A stretch of 64,000 bases of DNA from Hyphomicrobiales bacterium (GTDB lineage Bacteria > Pseudomonadota > Alphaproteobacteria > Rhizobiales > Rhizobiaceae), in assembly GCA_900472485.1 (NCBI GenBank), contig UCII01000008.1, forward strand, positions 1-64,000, given 5' to 3'. A model generated the notes under the pieces. The model was not told the origin of the DNA, searched no databases, and saw only the letters and a list, made by a program, of their open reading frames with translations. Below, piece by piece: positions 17,164 through 25,718 of the stretch; the stretch's first letter is position 1, and every line of letters begins with the position of its first letter. The position numbers and the translations under genes were made by a program.

Positions 17164-17279
17164 GCGACTTACCCTAAAATCGACAGCTTACCCGCAAAGG
17201 GTCCGCATTTATCATCGCCAAGCCGCATCCGATCGGCTAAGACGCGGGATAAAATGACGGGAAAGGAAGAGACGAGACC

Positions 17280-18986
17280 ATGGACGCGAACAGCCATTCC
17301 CCAAAAGGCATGCCCGAAGCGACGGTGAAATACCGCGCTTATCCGCAGATCAATATTCCCGACCGGACCTGGCCGTCCAAGACCATCACCAAGGCACCGG
17401 TCTGGTGCTCGGTGGACCTGCGCGACGGCAATCAGGCACTCGTCGATCCGATGGGTCATGACCGCAAGGCGCGCATGTTTCAGCTGCTGCTGGACATGGG
17501 CTTCAAGGAAATCGAGATCGGCTTCCCCTCGGCTTCGCAGACCGACTTCGACTTTGCCCGCTGGTGTATCGAACAGGGCAATGTGCCAGCCGACGTGTCG
17601 CTGCAGGTTCTCGTCCAGTGCCGCCCGGAATTGATCACCCGCACCTTCGAGGCGCTGGAAGGCGCCAACAAGCCGATCGTGCATTTCTACAATTCCACCA
17701 GCGAATTGCAGCGCCGCGTGGTGTTTGCCAAGGACGTGCAGGGCATCAAGCAGATCGCCGTTGATGCGGCCAAGATGATCACCGACATGGCGGCCAAGGC
17801 TGGCGGCGGCTATCGCTTCGAATATTCGCCGGAGAGCTTCACCGGCACCGAGCTCGATGTGGCGCTGGAAATCTGCAACGCTGTCATCGACGTCGTGAAG
17901 CCGACGGCTGATAACAAGCTGATCATCAACCTGCCGTCGACAGTCGAAATGGCGACGCCGAACATCTATGCCGACCAGATCGAATGGATGTGCCGCAACC
18001 TCGAGAACCGCGAAAACCTGATCATCTCTCTGCACCCGCATAATGACCGTGGCACGGGCATTGCTGCTGCCGAGCTGGCGCTGATGGCCGGCGCCGACCG
18101 CGTCGAGGGCACCTTGTTCGGCAATGGCGAGCGCACCGGCAATGTCGACGTTGTCACCATGGCATTGAACATGTTCACGCAGGGCGTCGATCCGGAGCTG
18201 GATTGCTCGAATATCGAGCGCATGAAGGAAGTCTTCGAATATTCCAACCAGATGGCAATCGGCGAGCGTCACCCTTACGTCGGCGAACTAGTCTATACGG
18301 CCTTTTCCGGTTCGCATCAGGATGCGATCAACAAGGGCATGAAGGCCGCGAAGGTTGCCAACGATCCGGTTTGGGAAGTGCCGTATCTGCCGATCGATCC
18401 GCAGGATGTCGGCCGCACTTATGAGGCGATCATCCGCATCAACTCGCAGTCCGGCAAAGGCGGCATCGCTTATATTATGCAGCAGGACTACGGCTTGAAC
18501 CTGCCGCGCAATCTCCAGGTGGAATATCGCGAGGAGATCCAGCGCATCACCGACGAGGAAGGCAAGGAATTACCGTCGAAGCGCATCTATGAGCATTTCA
18601 TCGAGCGCTATGTGACGCAGCCGGACGCGCGGATCCGCTTTGTCGACCACCACACTTTCGCCGATCCCGAGCATAAGGGGCAGCGCATCGTCGCGGCCGA
18701 GATCACCGACAAGGGCGAAGTGAAGCGCATCGAGGGCAGGGGTAACGGCCCGATCGACGGCTTCATCAATGCGCTCTCGATCTATCTCGGCATCCCGATG
18801 TCCGTCGAGGATTACTCCGAGCACTCGTTACAGCACGGCTCCAATGCTGCGGCGATCTCCTATGTCGAGGTCTCCTATCCGGACGGCAAGCTTTTCGGTG
18901 CCGGCATCAACACCAATATCGTCGCCGCGTCCCTCGAGGCGATCGTCTCGGCGGCGAACCGCGTGCTCGCCATCAAGGCGGCATAA
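17280..18986 (+). CDS. leuA: 2-isopropylmalate synthase
   Basis: LeuA condenses 2-oxoisovalerate with acetyl-CoA, the first committed step of leucine synthesis. The long form (568 residues) starts with an N-terminal extension and then a TIM-barrel catalytic domain with DLRDGNQAL (46-54, metal-binding Asp) and the HxH metal ligands His252/His254 (HPHNDRGTG). GNGERTGNVD follows, and a C-terminal LeuA dimer/regulatory domain from about 430 should bind leucine for feedback inhibition. The start has GAAAGGAAGAGA upstream. The gene is preceded by a Leu-rich leader ORF and followed by its own terminator. Confidence 0.97.
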   Translation: MDANSHSPKGMPEATVKYRAYPQINIPDRTWPSKTITKAPVWCSVDLRDGNQALVDPMGHDRKARMFQLLLDMGFKEIEIGFPSASQTDFDFARWCIEQGNVPADVSLQVLVQCRPELITRTFEALEGANKPIVHFYNSTSELQRRVVFAKDVQGIKQIAVDAAKMITDMAAKAGGGYRFEYSPESFTGTELDVALEICNAVIDVVKPTADNKLIINLPSTVEMATPNIYADQIEWMCRNLENRENLIISLHPHNDRGTGIAAAELALMAGADRVEGTLFGNGERTGNVDVVTMALNMFTQGVDPELDCSNIERMKEVFEYSNQMAIGERHPYVGELVYTAFSGSHQDAINKGMKAAKVANDPVWEVPYLPIDPQDVGRTYEAIIRINSQSGKGGIAYIMQQDYGLNLPRNLQVEYREEIQRITDEEGKELPSKRIYEHFIERYVTQPDARIRFVDHHTFADPEHKGQRIVAAEITDKGEVKRIEGRGNGPIDGFINALSIYLGIPMSVEDYSEHSLQHGSNAAAISYVEVSYPDGKLFGAGINTNIVAASLEAIVSAANRVLAIKAA

Positions 18987-19017
18987 GGCTCTGGCGTGGT
19001 TGCAGCTCTGATTTGGA

Positions 19018-19046
19018 AGTCCCCTCGTTTTCGAGGGGACTGCTTT
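19018..19046 (+). terminator. Rho-independent terminator of leuA
   Basis: AGTCCCCTCG (19018-19027), TTTT loop, CGAGGGGACT (19032-19041), then GCTTTT. Confidence 0.9.
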
Positions 19047-19055
19047 TATTGTACA

Positions 19056-20900
19056 TTAGTCGGCTGACGGCTCGTCGTCTTCGATGAAGCCGCCGGATTG
19101 GTGCGACCACAGGGTTGCGTAGATGCCGTTCCGGGCGATCAGCTCCGTATGCGTGCCGTCCTCGACGATGCGGCCATGGTCGAGCACAACAATGCGGTCC
19201 ATGCGCGCGATGGTCGACAGGCGATGGGCAATGGCAATTACCGTCTTGTCTTCCATGATGCCGTAGAGCGTATCCTGGATTTCGGCTTCGACTTCGGAAT
19301 CGAGGGCGGAGGTTGCTTCATCGAGCACCAGGATCGGCGCATCCTTCAGTATAGCACGGGCAATTGCGACGCGCTGCCGCTGACCGCCGGAGAGCTGGAC
19401 GCCGCGTTCGCCGGCATGAGCGTCGAAGCCGGTTCTTCCTTCCTGATCCCGCAGGCCCGCGATGAAATCGCTGGCGGCAGCCTTGTCGGCCGCAGCGAGA
19501 ATCGCATCCTCCGAAAAGCGGGGATTGCCATGGGCGATGTTATCGCGGATGGAGCGGTGAAGGAGCGATGCCTCCTGGCCGACCACGGCAATCTGCCGGC
19601 GCAGACTATCCTGCGTCACCTGCCGAATATCCTGCCCGTCGATTTCGATGATGCCACCCTCCGGATCGAAGAAACGAAGCAGCAGATTGACCAGCGTCGA
19701 TTTGCCGGTGCCGGAGCGACCGACAAGGCCGACCTTCTGGCCCGCCGCAATTCGAAGCGAAACGCCGTCGAGCCCGCCATCTTCCTTGCCGTAGTGATGC
19801 GTGATTTGCCGGAAGGCGATCTCGCCCTTGGTGACGGCAAGCGGCTCGGCGTCCGGCGCATCGGTAATCGCAAGGGGCTGCGAGACGGTCATCAGTGACT
19901 GCCGCATGGCGCCGAGATGGGCAAAGAGCGACGACACCGCATCCAGCATCCATTCGGCCATGCCGGTTATACGGAAGCTTAAGGCGAGCGATGCCGCGAT
20001 CAGTCCTAGCGGTGCGCCGCCGGACTGCCAGAGCACGACCGCATAGCCGACGAGTGCGACGATAAGGAAGCTGCCGAGGAACAGCATGCTCGAATTGACA
20101 AGCACTTCCAGCCTCTGCACCCAAACGAATGTTTCGCGCATTTGAGCGAAACGACGACGGGCTTCCTTGTCTTCCGCCCTGGCATCGGCAAAAAGCTTGA
20201 TGAGGTCAATATTGGCATAGCTGTCCACCAGCATTCCCGTCAGCTCGGCATAGGCTCCCTGGTATTGCGCGGAGGCCTTCTGCAGGCGAGGGATGACATA
20301 GGCCATCAGTGCGAGATAACAGAGAAGCCAGATCAATAGGGGCCAGATGAGGCGCGGGTCGATCGAGGCCATCAGCCAGAGCGAGCCGGCCACATAGATC
20401 GTGACAAAGGAGAGCGTGTGCAGGACCTGATAGGCCGCGCCCGTTGCGGCCGTGCCTATGTCGCGCACCTGGCTGGCGATACGCCCGGAAAAATCCTGGC
20501 GAAACCAGCCGACGGATTGCCGAAGGACGTAACGATGGGCGCGCCAACGAAACAAGGTCTCGGCATTGGGTCGGAACGCGATGTCATCCAGGCTCTCGCG
20601 GAGATAGCCGGCAAGAGGCCGTCCGATCAGGACGAGGGCGGCGGCGACCAGCAGTCCAGCTCCTTCGGATGTCCAGAAATCATCCCGTCGGGCAGCGGCG
20701 AGATTATCCACCAGGCGACTGGAATAGCCGATGAGCCAGATCTCGATGACGGCGCCGATGACAGTCAGGCCAAGGCTGATTGCCATGACGGTGCGAAACG
20801 GGCGAAGGTTGTTTAGAAGATAGCGCCAGGCCTTGGATGATGGTTGCGGCTCATCATGATCCTGAAATGGATCGACAAGCTCTTCGAAGCGACGAAACAT
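19056..20900 (-). CDS. Half-size ABC exporter (membrane and ATPase domains fused)
   Basis: A 614-residue multidrug/lipid-type ABC exporter. The N-terminal ~330 residues hold a six-helix transmembrane domain. The ATPase domain has Walker A GRSGTGKST (394-402), Q-loop, signature LSGGQ (503-507), Walker B LVLDE (524-528) and the switch His559. It would work as a dimer, alone or with a paralog; two close paralogs lie at 41107 and 43973. The substrate is unknown. A 10-codon leader ORF with a strong Shine-Dalgarno and competing hairpins lies just upstream, which suggests induced expression. GGAGGG precedes the ATG at 20900. Confidence 0.9.
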   Translation of the reverse strand: MFRRFEELVDPFQDHDEPQPSSKAWRYLLNNLRPFRTVMAISLGLTVIGAVIEIWLIGYSSRLVDNLAAARRDDFWTSEGAGLLVAAALVLIGRPLAGYLRESLDDIAFRPNAETLFRWRAHRYVLRQSVGWFRQDFSGRIASQVRDIGTAATGAAYQVLHTLSFVTIYVAGSLWLMASIDPRLIWPLLIWLLCYLALMAYVIPRLQKASAQYQGAYAELTGMLVDSYANIDLIKLFADARAEDKEARRRFAQMRETFVWVQRLEVLVNSSMLFLGSFLIVALVGYAVVLWQSGGAPLGLIAASLALSFRITGMAEWMLDAVSSLFAHLGAMRQSLMTVSQPLAITDAPDAEPLAVTKGEIAFRQITHHYGKEDGGLDGVSLRIAAGQKVGLVGRSGTGKSTLVNLLLRFFDPEGGIIEIDGQDIRQVTQDSLRRQIAVVGQEASLLHRSIRDNIAHGNPRFSEDAILAAADKAAASDFIAGLRDQEGRTGFDAHAGERGVQLSGGQRQRVAIARAILKDAPILVLDEATSALDSEVEAEIQDTLYGIMEDKTVIAIAHRLSTIARMDRIVVLDHGRIVEDGTHTELIARNGIYATLWSHQSGGFIEDDEPSAD

Positions 20901-20904
20901 GAGT

Positions 20905-20998
20905 GCCCTCCACGGGCGAAAGATAGCAATCTGATGGTCAGGCCGATAAAGCAGCCCGTCACGGCACTGCTTTTCAGCGGTGGTTTCCTGTGCCGTGA
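20905..20998 (-). promoter_or_regulatory. Structured leader RNA of the ABC exporter (candidate attenuator)
   Basis: Inverted repeat TCACGGCA/TGCCGTGA (20959-20966 with 20991-20998) spans most of the short leader ORF. AAAGCAG and CTGCTTT form a second stem around the 3' arm. ACGGGC pairs with the GCCCGT directly beside GGAGGG, the Shine-Dalgarno of the exporter. Melting the first stem by a paused ribosome could change access to the exporter start site. Confidence 0.45.
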
Positions 20999-21006
20999 TT
21001 TTTCAT
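20974..21006 (-). CDS. Short leader peptide (10 aa) upstream of the ABC exporter
   Basis: A 10-codon ORF (MKNHGTGNHR) with Shine-Dalgarno GAGGAG (21021-21016) spaced 9 bases from its ATG. It is the first ORF after a good promoter. Codons 3-6 lie within one arm of a perfect 8-bp inverted repeat. The peptide matches no family I know, and a cis-regulatory role is inferred from layout. Confidence 0.45.
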   Translation of the reverse strand: MKNHGTGNHR

Positions 21007-21037
21007 CAGAGTGCTCTCCTCATTGGTCGCTGCAACC

Positions 21038-21066
21038 CATATAGCGTGTATCGGTGCCGATGTCAG
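21038..21066 (-). promoter_or_regulatory. Candidate promoter of the ABC exporter at 19056
   Basis: On the minus strand, CTGACA (21066-21061), 17 bases, TATATG (21043-21038). Transcription would begin near 21030, just before the leader ORF's Shine-Dalgarno. Confidence 0.5.
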
Positions 21067-21170
21067 CAGAAATTGTATCGTAGTCCTTCGACATAGAGGG
21101 GCGAGTGCCGTCCCTTATACGGCTCGCGTCGAGGTCGTCCGAGGATATGTGCTTCAATGGTGAATTTTGC

Positions 21171-21374
21171 TCAGGCTTTGCCCTTGGCAAGCTCATCGCG
21201 CTGCTTCGTCAGACGCTCAAGCTCTTCTTCCTGCTCGGCTATCCGCTCGGACGTCCGTTCTTCGTCGGCGGCGCCGGAAAAGGCTGCTGCCTGCTCGATC
21301 AGTTCGCGAAGGTTTTCCCTTATCGCCGCGATACGTCTGTCGATTTCAGGAATGGTCAGCAGAACATCGGACAT
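21171..21374 (-). CDS. Small coiled-coil protein, unknown function
   Basis: A 67-residue charged, helical protein (MSDVLLTIPEIDRRIAAIREN, then EEELERLTKQRDELAKGKA) with heptad-like spacing over most of its length. CTGGAG lies 7 bases before the ATG, which supports translation. I do not recognise the family. No signal peptide or membrane segment is seen. It lies downstream of the anti-sigma gene on the same strand, about 100 bases away, so it could belong to that unit. Confidence 0.6.
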   Translation of the reverse strand: MSDVLLTIPEIDRRIAAIRENLRELIEQAAAFSGAADEERTSERIAEQEEELERLTKQRDELAKGKA

Positions 21375-21475
21375 GTCGAAACTCCAGCAAGACTATCGGA
21401 CCCCACACGATTACCGCGCTCTATTATCCATCGACCGGCTGGTAGCTGCAAGCGGCAAAACGGATGGGATATCAG

Positions 21476-22306
21476 TCAGATCTCCGAGGATACCCGATTG
21501 GCGATCTGATCGAGCATCGCATTCGAGGAGGGGCCGACGACCGCATAGGTGGCGCCGTTGCGATGCCAGGATACGATGCTGATATCGTCCTTGATGGTTT
21601 CGTTAAAATCGTCGTCGGCGATGCCGTCCGTCTTGGTAAAGCAGATGGCGACGACATCGCCATCGAGGTTCTTGTAGATCAGCTGGCCGACAGGTTTACC
21701 GGCGGCGACGGACATGCGCGCGCCCTGGAAGACGAGACCATCAGCAGCGAGATCCGGAAAGTTGAATTTGACGCCGGCGGTGCTCGCCAGCCACTTGGCG
21801 ATCTCGTCCAACTGGCTGGCCTGCAACTCAACCATATGCTGCGGCTGGCGCGCGTAGATGCGGTGGTAGGCGGCAATATCATCCAGCCAGTTGCGAGTCA
21901 TAAGCTGTGACGGGGTCGGCGGAGCGCTCGCTGGGACGTCAGCGGGCTGCATACCGAAAAGATAGCCGATGCCGCCGCCGACGGCGAACAGGATAAGGGC
22001 CGCCGCCAATGATTGCCTGCCCGTCGGTGCCAGTTTCAGCGAATGCCTGGTAATGCGCGGAGATGGCTCTCGGGTCTTCGGAGGCTGAGTGCTCTTGATG
22101 GAGCGAACGAGCGCCAGAGGCACCGGCTCCTTCAGAACCTCATCGAAAGCCTTGCGGCCGACATCGGAGCCATGCTTCAGCTCATCGAAAATACGTCGCG
22201 CGTTCGGATCTGAGGCGATCAGCTTTTCCAGCTCTTCTTTTTCTTCGCGGCTCGTCTCGCCATCCATGAAGGCGGACAAGCGGATTTCGAGCGGCGTTTT
22301 CTTCAT
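21476..22306 (-). CDS. Membrane-anchored anti-sigma factor
   Basis: The short cytoplasmic N-terminus (MKKTPLEIRLSAFMDGET, then KEELEKLIASDPNARRIFDEL) is of the zinc-free RsiW/RskA-like type. A single membrane segment follows at about residues 99-117 (SLAAALILFAVGGGIGYLF), then a ~150-residue extracytoplasmic domain. Its gene lies directly behind an ECF sigma gene, so it probably holds that sigma factor at the membrane until an envelope signal arrives. The ATG at 22306 is chosen; an in-frame TTG at 22315 is possible. Signal and regulon are unknown. Confidence 0.82.
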   Translation of the reverse strand: MKKTPLEIRLSAFMDGETSREEKEELEKLIASDPNARRIFDELKHGSDVGRKAFDEVLKEPVPLALVRSIKSTQPPKTREPSPRITRHSLKLAPTGRQSLAAALILFAVGGGIGYLFGMQPADVPASAPPTPSQLMTRNWLDDIAAYHRIYARQPQHMVELQASQLDEIAKWLASTAGVKFNFPDLAADGLVFQGARMSVAAGKPVGQLIYKNLDGDVVAICFTKTDGIADDDFNETIKDDISIVSWHRNGATYAVVGPSSNAMLDQIANRVSSEI

Positions 22307-22318
22307 GTCTTGCAATGC

Positions 22319-22831
22319 TTAAAACCTTCGGGACGAGCGGCTATGACCCTGGGAGGCGAGGTAAAGGCGTGCGCTGGAGAGCCTTGATGTCACTGCTGAC
22401 AATGGGATGCCGAGAACATCGGCAGCCTGCTTGTAGTTGTGTCCTTCGACATCGACCAGCAGGAAGACACTGGCAAGTCCTTCAGGCAAAGATGTGACGA
22501 GGCGATGCGCTTCACCGGCTTCCACCGGATTTAAATGGGTTTGCGATGCCGGATCGCCCTGTTCCAGTGCATTGCCCTTCGCGGCGGGGCGCAGCTTGTG
22601 GCGCCGCGCCTCATCGACCCATTGATGCCGGGCCATGGTATAGAGCCAGCTTTCCAGCTTGCCGCCGCTGTTCCAGAGATGGAACTTGGCTATGCCGCGC
22701 TGACAGACGTTTTGGACAAGTTCGTCTGCCTCGGTGAGATCGCCGGTCAGCGTCACTGCAAAGCGGCGAAGCTTCGGAAGAAGGCCGACCAGATCGCGTC
22801 TGATATCGATGGCTGCTACCGGCGTTGGCAT
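22319..22831 (-). CDS. ECF-type RNA polymerase sigma factor
   Basis: This 170-residue protein has sigma region 2 (about 15-85, with TEADELVQNVCQRGIA and WLYTMARHQWVDEARRHK). Region 4 follows (about 110-160), with the helix-turn-helix ending YKQAADVLGIPLSAVTSRLSSARLYLA. Regions 1 and 3 are absent, as in extracytoplasmic-function sigma factors. The anti-sigma gene follows 12 bases later. No NepR or PhyR gene is near, so this is probably not the general-stress EcfG system. Autoregulation is common in such pairs, but I could not identify its promoter. Confidence 0.9.
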   Translation of the reverse strand: MPTPVAAIDIRRDLVGLLPKLRRFAVTLTGDLTEADELVQNVCQRGIAKFHLWNSGGKLESWLYTMARHQWVDEARRHKLRPAAKGNALEQGDPASQTHLNPVEAGEAHRLVTSLPEGLASVFLLVDVEGHNYKQAADVLGIPLSAVTSRLSSARLYLASQGHSRSSRRF

Positions 22832-23229
22832 GATCGTTCCAGGAAGGCGTTGGAGGTTGTCAGATCGGCAATTTGCTTCCGCAATCGAAGGCCTTCCCTG
22901 TAAGAAAGGTGATATGAGCGGAATAATTGTCCTGTACTGGTATGAACCATTTCCGTGCCGTTTCGCAAGTCTTCAAAAACACCCGCGCGTTTGACTGTCA
23001 TTCTTACCGCAGTAATCCCACAATGTGTCAGCCGGTACTGTCCCGGCGCTGGCCCGAGCCTTCCAAGAAGCAGCAACCCTGCCGGATACGGGCTTCGAAA
23101 GCCGGCATTGCGGTGCTCCTTGTCACGACCTCAAAATCCGTCCCGCATTTCGAGATTCCAATGCTTCGATTGTAGCTCCGTATCTTAGAAAACGCTACCG
23201 AAACGATGCGCGCGACAATGCTGAAAGCT
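22832..23229. other. 398-base gene-free stretch
   Basis: The region lies between the ECF sigma gene and the metallophosphoesterase gene. The open frames in it have no Shine-Dalgarno sites and no family resemblance. It must contain the sigma promoter, but I see no motif I would defend. Confidence 0.4.
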
Positions 23230-24153
23230 TCACCATGTCGCCAGAATATCGTAGCCTTCGGGATCGACGCCGCTGCCATTGTCGCTGAGGCTGTAACGCT
23301 CTGCTTTCAGTTCCCAGGCGCCCGGCCGGCCGGCGATGGTGAAGAGATTATAGGCAGCGCGCGGCTTCAATCCGCCCACCCCTTGCGATGCTGAGGCGAT
23401 CCCAACGACCGGAACCGGGCCCATGTGCCCGCGCAGCCAGTGCAAGGTGTTGAGATGTGTGTGGCCATGCAGGACAAGTTCAGCGCCCCCGGTCGAGATG
23501 ACGGCGGCAAAACGGCGAATGCCGATCATCCGCTTGTAGAAGCTGGTCGCGCCGCGAATCGGCGGGTGATGGATCATAACGACACGAAAGAGTCCGGCAT
23601 CTCCGGCTGCGCGCAGGATGTTCACCGTCTCGCGGGCCTGGCGTGAGGAGTAAAAACCGCTTGCGGCAAAGGGTGGGGTGGCGACGGCTGTGGAGCATCC
23701 CACAATGGCGACCTGACCTCGGACGCGCAGATAGGGGAAAATGCGTTTGTCCTCCTGCCATTCGGCGGGAGCCTCATCGCCGCGGACATAGGGATACCAG
23801 GAGCGCATGGCCTTTTCGTAGGCGCCGGGCACGTAGGCATCGTGATTGCCGGGAACGACTGATGTGTGGAGGGGATCGCCAACCGTCTTCAGCCATGCAG
23901 CCGCTGTCTCGATCTCCATGCCGCTTGCCAGATTGACGAGATCGCCGGTTACGGCCAGATGATCGGCCTGTTTCGCCTTGATGTCGTCAAGAAGGACATC
24001 GAGCGTATCGCCAAAAAGATGCTTGCGCCGGTTCCGGTGCCAGTTCACAAATCCGGTAATGCGTTTGGAGGCGAGTTCTCTGATCGAAAGACGTGGCAGT
24101 GGACCAAGGTGAACATCGGAAATATGCGCGAGCTTGAACATGGGATGAGACAT
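23230..24153 (-). CDS. Metallophosphoesterase
   Basis: A calcineurin-like phosphoesterase of about 307 residues. All metal-binding blocks are present in order: ISDVHLGP near the start, VTGDLVN, VPGNHDAY, MIHHPPI and LHGHTHLN. The substrate is unknown; relatives hydrolyse cyclic nucleotides, nucleotides or lipid-A precursors. The start at 24153 (MSHPMFKLAHISD) matches the family N-terminus, and the longer frame is not supported. The gene is divergent from a NUDIX hydrolase, and the two may share a promoter region. Confidence 0.87.
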   Translation of the reverse strand: MSHPMFKLAHISDVHLGPLPRLSIRELASKRITGFVNWHRNRRKHLFGDTLDVLLDDIKAKQADHLAVTGDLVNLASGMEIETAAAWLKTVGDPLHTSVVPGNHDAYVPGAYEKAMRSWYPYVRGDEAPAEWQEDKRIFPYLRVRGQVAIVGCSTAVATPPFAASGFYSSRQARETVNILRAAGDAGLFRVVMIHHPPIRGATSFYKRMIGIRRFAAVISTGGAELVLHGHTHLNTLHWLRGHMGPVPVVGIASASQGVGGLKPRAAYNLFTIAGRPGAWELKAERYSLSDNGSGVDPEGYDILATW

Positions 24154-24221
24154 AGCCCACTCTATTGTCAAAACAAATACATCCTCGATCCGATTGCAGA
24201 TCACCATGCCGGGGTTCAGGC

Positions 24222-24713
24222 ATGAGTGAAGACAATCGACGCGATGAAAGGCAGGGTTTGGCTGTGCGTCTGTTCGGCCGCGCGTTGCATGTCTATTTCG
24301 TGCTGACCCGCAGCATGACGATCGGCGTGCGCGCCGCCTGCTTCGATGGCGAAGGGCGGATTTTTCTGGTTCGGCATTCCTATATCGCCGGGTGGCATAT
24401 GCCCGGCGGCGGCGTCGAACGCCATGAGACTGTGGAGCAGGCGCTTGAGAAGGAGCTGCGCGAGGAGGGCAATCTGGTGATCTCGGGCAAGCCGCAGCTC
24501 TTCCACGTCTATTTCAACAATCACACCAGCAAACGCGACCACGTCGTCTTCTATCGCGCCGAGGTCACCCAGACCTCGCCGCGCAAGCCGGATCGCGAAA
24601 TCGTCGAAAGCGGCTTCTTTCCGGTCGATGCGCTGCCGCCAGGCACGACGAAGGCAACCTATCGCCGGCTGAAGGAATTGGAAGGAGCGGAGGCTCCCTC
24701 CAGCTATTGGTAG
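24222..24713 (+). CDS. NUDIX hydrolase
   Basis: A 163-residue NUDIX protein with Nudix box GGVERHETVEQALEKELREE followed by GNL. The catalytic Glu residues (REEG) are kept, but the first Arg is Lys and the late Gly is Asn, mild departures from the consensus. Such enzymes cleave a nucleoside diphosphate linked to another group; which one is unclear. The N-terminal ~25 residues (LAVRLFGRALHVYFVLTRSMTIGVRAA) form a family-typical lead into the first strand. The start at 24222 avoids overlap with the divergent gene. Confidence 0.85.
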   Translation: MSEDNRRDERQGLAVRLFGRALHVYFVLTRSMTIGVRAACFDGEGRIFLVRHSYIAGWHMPGGGVERHETVEQALEKELREEGNLVISGKPQLFHVYFNNHTSKRDHVVFYRAEVTQTSPRKPDREIVESGFFPVDALPPGTTKATYRRLKELEGAEAPSSYW

Positions 24714-24728
24714 CCTCCGACGCCTGGG

Positions 24729-25718
24729 TCAGGCGGCTTTTGTCAGCTGCTCGCGCCCATGCGGGCGATCGAAATCGAGTTCCGGCCCGATCGGCACGAT
24801 GCCTGTCGGGTTGATGGTCTTGTGGCTGCGATAATAGTGGTTCTTGATGTGCCCGATGTTCACCGTCTCGGCAACGCCGCCGATCTGATAGAGATCCCGG
24901 AGATAGGCCGAGAGGTTGGCATAATCGGCGATGCGGCGGATATTGCATTTGAAATGGCCGACATAGACGGCATCGAAGCGGATAAGCGTCGTAAACAGCC
25001 GCCAGTCGGCCTCCGTCAAGCGATCTCCGAACAGATAGCGCTGGGTCGCCAGTCGTTGGTCCAGCATGTCGAGGGTTTCGAAGAGACGGAGCGCGTTTTC
25101 CTGGTAGGCTTCCTGCGAGGTCGCGAAGCCGGCCTTATAGACGCCGTTGTTGACCGTATCGTAGACGCACTCGTTCAATGCATCGATGTCGGCCCGCAAG
25201 TCAGTAGGATAGAAATCCGCCGTGGAGCCGGTCAGGCCGTCGAAGGCCGTGTTGAACATGCGGATGATTTCGGCCGATTCGTTGTTGACGATCGTGCCGG
25301 TCTGCTTGTCCCAAAGAACGGGAACGGTAACTCGGCCGGAATAATGCGGATCGGCCTTGACATAGACCTCCCAGAGCTTCGTCGCGCCGAAGAGATGGTC
25401 GATAGTGCCGCCATCCTGTCCTTTGAATTCCCAGCCGTTTTCAACCATCAGCGGGTCGACGATCGAGACGGAGATCAGCTCCTCAAGCTTCTTCAGCTTG
25501 CGGAAGATCAGAGTTCGATGCGCCCAGGGGCAGGCAAGTGACACGTAGAGATGATAGCGTCCGGCCTCTGCCTTGAAGCCGCCGGTGCCTGTCGGACCGG
25601 CGCTGCCATCCGCGGTCACCCAGTTTCGAAACTGCGATGCAGCGCGCTTAAAATGACCCTTCGTCTCTTTGGTATCATACCAGACGTCATGCCAGACGCC
25701 GTTAACCAACATACCCAT
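24729..25718 (-). CDS. Glutathionyl-hydroquinone reductase-like glutathione S-transferase
   Basis: A 329-residue protein of the Xi/omega-like GST class that uses an active-site Cys. SLACPWAHRTLIFRKLK (about residues 50-66) carries the CPWAHR signature. VPVLWDKQTGTIVNNESAEIIRMFN is the thioredoxin-fold glutathione site, and the helical C-terminal domain ends in the family-typical YRSHKTINPTGIVPIGP segment. Family members reduce glutathionyl-hydroquinones with glutathione. The start at 25718 has GGAAGGATGAAG upstream, and the longer frame is not supported. It seems monocistronic. Confidence 0.9.
   Translation of the reverse strand: MGMLVNGVWHDVWYDTKETKGHFKRAASQFRNWVTADGSAGPTGTGGFKAEAGRYHLYVSLACPWAHRTLIFRKLKKLEELISVSIVDPLMVENGWEFKGQDGGTIDHLFGATKLWEVYVKADPHYSGRVTVPVLWDKQTGTIVNNESAEIIRMFNTAFDGLTGSTADFYPTDLRADIDALNECVYDTVNNGVYKAGFATSQEAYQENALRLFETLDMLDQRLATQRYLFGDRLTEADWRLFTTLIRFDAVYVGHFKCNIRRIADYANLSAYLRDLYQIGGVAETVNIGHIKNHYYRSHKTINPTGIVPIGPELDFDRPHGREQLTKAA

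Noticed and set aside
22927-23279. Several frames of 80-90 codons on both strands between the sigma factor and metallophosphoesterase genes
   Set aside because: They overlap one another, lack ribosome sites and have amino-acid composition typical of non-coding sequence.
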